Notes under the pieces: generated by a model
Database searches by the model: none
Told to the model about the DNA's origin: nothing
Seen by the model: only the letters and a program-made list of their open reading frames with translations
Translations under genes and position numbers: made by a program
Source of the DNA: an uncultured Oscillospiraceae bacterium
GTDB taxonomy: Bacteria > Bacillota_A > Clostridia > Oscillospirales > Oscillospiraceae
Direction: 5' to 3'
DNA: 20,653 bases
Assembly (NCBI GenBank): GCA_934635515.1
Contig: CAKTZK010000020.1
Span: 1 to 20,653, forward strand
Shown here: in pieces, positions 16,621-20,653 of the stretch
How the letters are laid out: every line of letters begins with the position of its first letter
Numbering within the stretch: position 1 is the first letter of the stretch

Positions 16621-16650
16621 ATTTTATGTGCCCGGAAAGCAGGGTGACAC
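16621..16650 (-). promoter_or_regulatory. Possible promoter of the DUF3343-desulfurase pair
   Basis: Minus strand GTGTCA (16645..16650, 4 of 6 matches) and TAAAAT (16621..16626, 5 of 6) are spaced 18 nt apart in the gap between the ispH-rpsA terminator and the DUF3343 ribosome site. It is weak by sequence but in the right place, since a terminator precedes it. Confidence 0.35.
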
Positions 16651-16660
16651 CGGTTATATG

Positions 16661-16695
16661 TAAAAGATCCGGCACCTAAACAGGTGCCGGATCTT
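16661..16695 (-). terminator. Rho-independent terminator of the cmk-plsC-ispH/rpsA block
   Basis: Perfect 14-bp stem, arms 16682..16695 and 16664..16677, with loop GTTT on the minus strand. The 3' arm runs into a short T-run (four T ending at 16662). It begins 17 nt after the ispH-rpsA stop codon. The U-run is short, but the stem is GC-rich and perfect. Confidence 0.85.
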
Positions 16696-16711
16696 AAAAT
16701 GAACTTGGAAA

Positions 16712-18661
16712 TTACTCCTCGGTCTCAGCCTCGTCCTCATGGTCGCCCAGCAGAGCGCGGATGGACAGGGAGATCTTCTGCTTCTCCTCATCGATAGCGG
16801 TGATCTTAGCGTCCACCATCTGGCCCTCGGACAGAACGTCACCGGGCTTCTCGATGCGGCGGTCAGCGATCTGGGAGATGTGGATCAGGCCATCCACGCC
16901 GGGAACCACCTCAGCGAAAGCGCCGAAGGTCATCAGCTTCACGATGCGCACATTGGCCACATCGCCCACGTGATAGGTCTCCATGAACTTATCCCAGGGG
17001 TTGCAGGAGCGGTCCTTCACGCCCAGAGAGATCTTGTGCTTCTCAGGATCGAAGGAAATGACATACACATCCAGCGTGTCGCCCACGGAAACCACCTCAG
17101 CGGGGTTCTTGATGCGGGACCAGGACAGCTCGGAGATATGTACCATACCGTCCACGCCGCCGATGTCTACGAACACGCCGTAGCTGGTCATGGACTTGAC
17201 GGTGCCGGTGTAGTGCTTACCCACCTCGATGCTCTCCCAAATGGCAGCCTGAGCAGCCTGACGGGCCTCGAACTGCACGGCACGGATGGAACCCACCACA
17301 CGGCGGCGGGCACGGTTGACCTCGGTGATGCGCAGGGAAACGGTCTGGCCGATCATCTCGCTGAGATCGGCGCCGCGGGGCTGGCCGCTCTGAGAGGCGG
17401 GCACGAATACGCGCACACCCTTGACATTGACGACGATGCCGCCCTTGTTCTCCTCGGTGACCTTACCCTCCAGGGTGGTCTTGTTCTCCCGGGCGACCTC
17501 GATGTCCTCCCAGACCTTCACAGCGTCCAGACGCTTCTTGGAGAGCATGGCGTAGCCTTCCACATCGTTGACGCGGATGATGTAGGTCTCGATCTCGTCG
17601 CCGACCTTCACCACATCCTCGGGCTTCACATTGGGATCAGCGCTCAGCTCATCCACGGCAATATAGCCCGCCTGCTTGCAGCCCAGATCCACCTGGACCT
17701 CGGTGGGGCCGACAGCCGTCACGATACCGGTTACCTTCTCTCCTGTATTTAAAGTCTTAAAAGATTTTTCCAGCAGTTCCTCAAAGCTCTCCTCGTTGGA
17801 TTCCATGTTCTTGATTTCTTCGCTCATCGTTGTATATACCTCCTTAATGATGCCCGCAGGCGTAGACGCGCCGGCCGTTAGACCTGCCACAAGACATCCT
17901 TCAAAAAGGTCTGACGAGAGCTCACCGGCCCGCTCGATCTGAACGACCCGTCCGCATTTCTCCCTGCAAATCTCTGCTAAATGCTTGGTATTGGCACTTT
18001 TCCGGTCTCCAACAACGACCATAACATCCACCTGGGCGGCCAATTCGGCCGCTTCAGATTGACGCCTATGCGTAGCATTACATATTGTATCAAAGATTTT
18101 TACATTTGTACATTGTTTTTTTAAAATTTCTTTTGAACTTTCCCAAATTGTCTGCACGCAGGTGGTCTGGGCCGCTGCCGTAAAGGGCAGATCCCGCCGC
18201 GACGGCTCCTCATTCAGCCAACCCTCCAGCTCCGCCGGCCCCGGCAGGATCACCGAACGCTCCGACCAGCTGGCCGCGCCCATCACCTCCGGGTGGTGCG
18301 TTTCCCCGATGATAAGGGGTGTCCTCCCCTCCTCCTGGGCCTGGGCCACCAGCTGCTGGATGCGCAGCACATTGGGACAGGTGGCATTGACGCACTCCGC
18401 GCCCATAGCCGCCAGCCTCTCAAAAACCTCTTTTCTCTCCCCGTGGGAGCGAATGACCACCGTCTCTCCGGGCTGCACCTGGTCTAAGGACTCCGCCTTG
18501 CGCATCCCCAAGGCCTCCAGCTCCGCCACAACATTGGCGTTATGGATGATGCTGCCCAGCATCACGCTATGCTCACATTTCTGCGCAGTTTCCCGGGCCA
18601 TATCCACGGCCCGCTTCACGCCGTAGCAAAACCCGGCGCTCTTGGCAACCTTTACCTGCAT
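16712..18661 (-). CDS. ispH: Bifunctional HMBPP reductase IspH / ribosomal protein S1 fusion
   Basis: 649-aa fusion. Residues 1-278 are 4-hydroxy-3-methylbut-2-enyl diphosphate reductase, the last step of the MEP isoprenoid pathway. Its 4Fe-4S ligands are Cys12 (GFCYGV), Cys95 (NATCPNV) and Cys194 (TICNAT), and THHPEV holds the active-site His123 and Glu125. Residues about 306-632 hold four S1 domains (starting near 306, 390, 477 and 562; for example SYGVFVDIGGVDGMVHISEL), as in ribosomal protein S1, which helps mRNA bind the ribosome. Such fusions are known in Clostridia. A GGGAGG site lies 7 nt before the ATG, and the start overlaps plsC by 10 nt. An internal Shine-Dalgarno site and ATG at the domain junction (17827) suggest that S1 may also be made alone. 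Confidence 0.96.
   Translation of the reverse strand: MQVKVAKSAGFCYGVKRAVDMARETAQKCEHSVMLGSIIHNANVVAELEALGMRKAESLDQVQPGETVVIRSHGERKEVFERLAAMGAECVNATCPNVLRIQQLVAQAQEEGRTPLIIGETHHPEVMGAASWSERSVILPGPAELEGWLNEEPSRRDLPFTAAAQTTCVQTIWESSKEILKKQCTNVKIFDTICNATHRRQSEAAELAAQVDVMVVVGDRKSANTKHLAEICREKCGRVVQIERAGELSSDLFEGCLVAGLTAGASTPAGIIKEVYTTMSEEIKNMESNEESFEELLEKSFKTLNTGEKVTGIVTAVGPTEVQVDLGCKQAGYIAVDELSADPNVKPEDVVKVGDEIETYIIRVNDVEGYAMLSKKRLDAVKVWEDIEVARENKTTLEGKVTEENKGGIVVNVKGVRVFVPASQSGQPRGADLSEMIGQTVSLRITEVNRARRRVVGSIRAVQFEARQAAQAAIWESIEVGKHYTGTVKSMTSYGVFVDIGGVDGMVHISELSWSRIKNPAEVVSVGDTLDVYVISFDPEKHKISLGVKDRSCNPWDKFMETYHVGDVANVRIVKLMTFGAFAEVVPGVDGLIHISQIADRRIEKPGDVLSEGQMVDAKITAIDEEKQKISLSIRALLGDHEDEAETEE
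17825..17845 (-). promoter_or_regulatory. Internal Shine-Dalgarno and ATG for a free S1 protein
   Basis: Minus strand AAGGAGGT (17838..17845) stands 10 nt before ATG 17825..17827, which is in frame with the fusion (Met279). It starts MSEEIKNMESNEESFEELL, much like the N-terminus of stand-alone Firmicute S1 proteins. Initiation here would give a 371-aa protein with all four S1 domains. The SD bases also encode the conserved IspH end motif IIKEV, so part of the match could be forced by the protein sequence. Confidence 0.6.
18084..18112 (-). promoter_or_regulatory. Promoter-like site inside ispH (weak)
   Basis: Minus strand TGTACA (18107..18112, 4 of 6) and TACAAT (18084..18089, 5 of 6) with a 17-nt spacer, inside an A/T-rich island of an otherwise GC-rich gene. 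It points toward the S1 half, about 250 nt before the internal ATG. A chance match is possible because the island is so A/T-rich. Confidence 0.3.
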
Positions 18662-19257
18662 GGTGCACCTCCCAGCTCGTAAGCCCGGCGCATCACCTCG
18701 TCCGCGTTGGCCCGGTATTCCTCCGCCGTGCCCTTGCGGCCTGTATACTCTGGGTCAAAGGGCTTGCCGAAAAGGATGGGTACCTTGGAAAACAGCCGCT
18801 TTTTCACCCCGATATACACCGGCAGCAGCTTGGCACCCGACCGAATGGCGATCATAGCGATGCCGCCCTTGGGCCGGACGTCTTTTTTCTTACCTCGCAC
18901 CCGGGTCCCCTCGGGAAACACCAGAAGCATCGATCCGTCCCTCAGTGCCTGGATAGAATTTTTCACCGCGCCAATGTCCGAGTTGCCCCGGTCCACCGGG
19001 AAAACGCCCATCTTCCGCAGGAAGGTACGCAGAATGGGAATTTTAAAGAGCTGGTTTTTCCCCATAATGCGCAAATTGGCCTCCCGGCCCAGGGCGCATA
19101 TAAGCAGGATCGGGTCCCAGTTGCTGCTGTGGTTGGGGCACAGTACCACCGGCTCATCCTTGGGAATATTCTCCAGTCCCTCCACCCGGATAGGGTGCAG
19201 GAACGTGGCCATAGGGGCCAAAATATCGTATGCTCTGGCGTAATATCTGCTGCTCAT
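18652..19257 (-). CDS. plsC: 1-acyl-sn-glycerol-3-phosphate acyltransferase PlsC
   Basis: Adds the second acyl chain to lysophosphatidate to make phosphatidic acid at the membrane. The 201 aa have the PlsC signature motifs: NHSSNWD with His43 and Asp48 (HX4D), the GVFPVDRG segment (84-91), FPEGTR (114-119) that binds the glycerol phosphate, and a PVYIGV segment. The N-terminus is short and amphipathic rather than a clear membrane helix. Its ATG overlaps the cmk stop (ATGA) and its 3' end overlaps the ispH start by 10 nt. The cmk-plsC-ispH order recurs in Clostridia and groups CDP-lipid and isoprenoid precursor supply. Confidence 0.95.
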   Translation of the reverse strand: MSSRYYARAYDILAPMATFLHPIRVEGLENIPKDEPVVLCPNHSSNWDPILLICALGREANLRIMGKNQLFKIPILRTFLRKMGVFPVDRGNSDIGAVKNSIQALRDGSMLLVFPEGTRVRGKKKDVRPKGGIAMIAIRSGAKLLPVYIGVKKRLFSKVPILFGKPFDPEYTGRKGTAEEYRANADEVMRRAYELGGAPCR

Positions 19258-19934
19258 GGCTGCGTCCGCCTCCTGATCACCTGTAAGATCGCCTCTTTAC
19301 TCTGGGCGAAGTCCATATCCGTGGTGTCCACGATCACGGCATCCTCCGCCGGACGCAGGGGTGCGGCCGCCCGATGGCTGTCCGCCCAGTCCCGCTGCTC
19401 CATTTCCTCCAGGACCTGCTCGTATGGCTTGGGCGTGCCCCGCTGCTCCAGCTCCAGGGTCCGGCGCTTTGCCCTGACCTGCACATCGGCGCAGAGGAAA
19501 ATCTTCACCTGCGCCTCCGGCAGCACCACGGTGCCGATGTCCCGCCCGTCCATAATAACGCTGCTGCGCCGGGCCATGTCCCGCTGCATCTCCAGCAAAA
19601 AGGCCCGCACCGCCGGGATCGCCGACACCGCCGAGGCGTACATGGATATCTCCGGCAGACGGATCTGGGTGGTCACATCCTCCCCGCCCAGATACATCCG
19701 CTGCAGCCCATCCGCTCCGTAGCGCATGTCCACCTGAATATCCGGCAGAGCCGCCGCCACAGCCGTCTCATCCTTGGGGTCGATGCCCCGGGCAAAAATA
19801 TAGTATCCGATGGTGCGGTAGATGGCGCCGGTATCCACATACACGATGCCAAGCTCCTTTGCCACCTCCTTGCTCAGGGTGCTTTTTCCCGCGCCCGAGG
19901 GGCCGTCTACAGCCACGGAATAAATACGGTTCAT
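19254..19934 (-). CDS. cmk: (d)CMP kinase (cytidylate kinase)
   Basis: Phosphorylates CMP and dCMP using ATP, recycling CMP released in phospholipid and RNA metabolism. The 226 aa are full length. The P-loop DGPSGAGKST (10-19) is followed by YVDTGAIYRTIGYY (CMP-binding region), the inserted nucleotide-binding domain, and DGRDIGTVVLP with the conserved Arg-Asp. The Arg-rich lid RAKRRTLEL is present. AAGGAG lies 11 nt upstream, inside the end of the flavoprotein gene, which is separated by only 3 nt. It overlaps plsC by 4 nt. Confidence 0.97.
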   Translation of the reverse strand: MNRIYSVAVDGPSGAGKSTLSKEVAKELGIVYVDTGAIYRTIGYYIFARGIDPKDETAVAAALPDIQVDMRYGADGLQRMYLGGEDVTTQIRLPEISMYASAVSAIPAVRAFLLEMQRDMARRSSVIMDGRDIGTVVLPEAQVKIFLCADVQVRAKRRTLELEQRGTPKPYEQVLEEMEQRDWADSHRAAAPLRPAEDAVIVDTTDMDFAQSKEAILQVIRRRTQP

Positions 19935-19937
19935 AAT

Positions 19938-20653
19938 TTATCTCTCTCCTTCTTCCTTTGCGGCGGATAGGCCTGCCGCCCGACCTGTAGACCAGGCGAT
20001 CTGCAAATTAAATCCGCCTGTATAGGCGTCCACATCCAGAATCTCACCGGCAAAATACAAGCCGCCCACCAGCTTTGACTCCATCGTGCCGGGATTTACC
20101 TCTCCCACCTTTACGCCGCCGGAGGTAACGATGGCCTCCGCCACGGGCCTGGGGCCCGAAACGGGCAGTGTAAAATGCTTCAGCTCCTGCAAAAGCGCCC
20201 GGCGCTGCTCCTTCTTCAGGGAGTTTGCCTTCAGCTCCGGGGAAATATGCAGCCGACTGCACATCACCGGGACCATACTATGGGGCAGCAGAGACAGAAG
20301 CACATTTTCCATGTTCCGGTTGCTCTGCTCCCGCAGCTCCCGCAAAAGCCGCTCCTCCAGCTTTTCCTCCGAAAGGGCAGGCTTCAGGTCGATACGCAGA
20401 CGATAGGTGTGCTTGTCCCAGTCCCGCAGATGGGCACTGGCCGACAGCACCAAGGGGCCAGACACGCCGAAATGGGTAAACAGCATCTCGCCAAATTCGC
20501 TGAACACCACCTTATTTTTCTCATTCAGCGCCGTAAGCTGCACATTTTTAAGGGCCAGACCCTGCATTTTCCCACAGCAGGCATCACTGCTCACCAGAGG
20601 GACCAGGGACCCATGGGGGGCGATAACGGTGTGGCCCAGTTCCTCCGCCATGC
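19938..20653 (-). CDS. HI0933-type flavoprotein (FAD-dependent oxidoreductase), 5' end beyond window
   Basis: C-terminal 238 residues or so of an HI0933/YhiN-family FAD-binding protein (databases also label these aminoacetone oxidase family). The frame enters from the right edge, so the N-terminal FAD Rossmann motif is not visible. What remains fits the family's C-terminal half: GHTVIAPHGSLVPLV, FTHFGVSGPLVLSAS, and the closing KLVGGLYFAGEILDVDAYTGGFNLQIAWSTG, which contacts FAD. Full-length members have about 400-420 residues. The physiological substrate is unknown. The stop is 3 nt before the cmk ATG, so it probably heads or belongs to the cmk operon. Confidence 0.93.
   Translation of the reverse strand, partial: MAEELGHTVIAPHGSLVPLVSSDACCGKMQGLALKNVQLTALNEKNKVVFSEFGEMLFTHFGVSGPLVLSASAHLRDWDKHTYRLRIDLKPALSEEKLEERLLRELREQSNRNMENVLLSLLPHSMVPVMCSRLHISPELKANSLKKEQRRALLQELKHFTLPVSGPRPVAEAIVTSGGVKVGEVNPGTMESKLVGGLYFAGEILDVDAYTGGFNLQIAWSTGRAAGLSAAKEEGER

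Overview
The window is a densely packed stretch of chromosome in which every convincing gene is on the minus strand. It therefore reads from the right edge (20653) to the left edge (1). Base composition is GC-rich (my estimate by eye is a little under 60% G+C). The gene families and order (IspH fused to ribosomal protein S1, CdaA/CdaR, RemA, PrpC/PrkC with PASTA domains, DUF3343 next to a cysteine desulfurase, DUF5685 next to a J-domain protein) point to a Gram-positive Clostridia member. It is most likely an Oscillospiraceae/Ruminococcaceae-type gut anaerobe; that placement is inferred from gene content, not from a marker comparison. I see no mobile elements, phage genes, CRISPR arrays, tRNAs or rRNAs, and no frameshifted genes.

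Right-hand block (20653 to 16712): the C-terminal part of an HI0933-type flavoprotein, then cmk (CMP kinase), plsC (lysophosphatidate acyltransferase) and a long ispH-rpsA fusion (isoprenoid synthesis plus four S1 RNA-binding domains). Junctions are short or overlapping, and the block ends in a strong hairpin with a short U-run (16664..16695). The fusion gene holds a perfect internal Shine-Dalgarno site and an in-frame ATG exactly at the IspH/S1 boundary, so a free S1 protein may be made from the same message. Just upstream, inside ispH, is a sharply A/T-rich island.

Middle block (16597 to 15213): a small DUF3343 protein overlapping by 4 nt with a SufS/TIGR01977-type cysteine desulfurase, probably a sulfur (or selenium) transfer pair. 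The desulfurase stop codon lies in the loop of a perfect 13-bp inverted repeat.

Left-hand block (15094 to beyond 1): a strong sigma-A-type promoter (15139..15167) precedes what looks like one operon of about 15 kb. In order: cdaA (di-AMP cyclase), cdaR (YbbR regulator), an RseC-family membrane protein, a DUF5685 protein, a J-domain protein with a Cys-rich tail, YicC/YloC endoribonuclease, remA, gmk, rpoZ, priA, def, fmt, rsmB, rlmN, prpC and prkC (3' end beyond the window). The second half keeps the Bacillus subtilis order yloC-remA-gmk-rpoZ-(coaBC)-priA-def-fmt-rsmB-rlmN-prpC-prkC, but lacks coaBC. Together these genes cover second-messenger synthesis, nucleotide supply, transcription and replication restart, N-formyl-methionine handling, rRNA methylation and muropeptide-sensing kinase signalling.

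No gap without a gene exceeds 300 bases. The largest are 9104..9239, 15095..15212 and 16598..16711, and their contents are described below.
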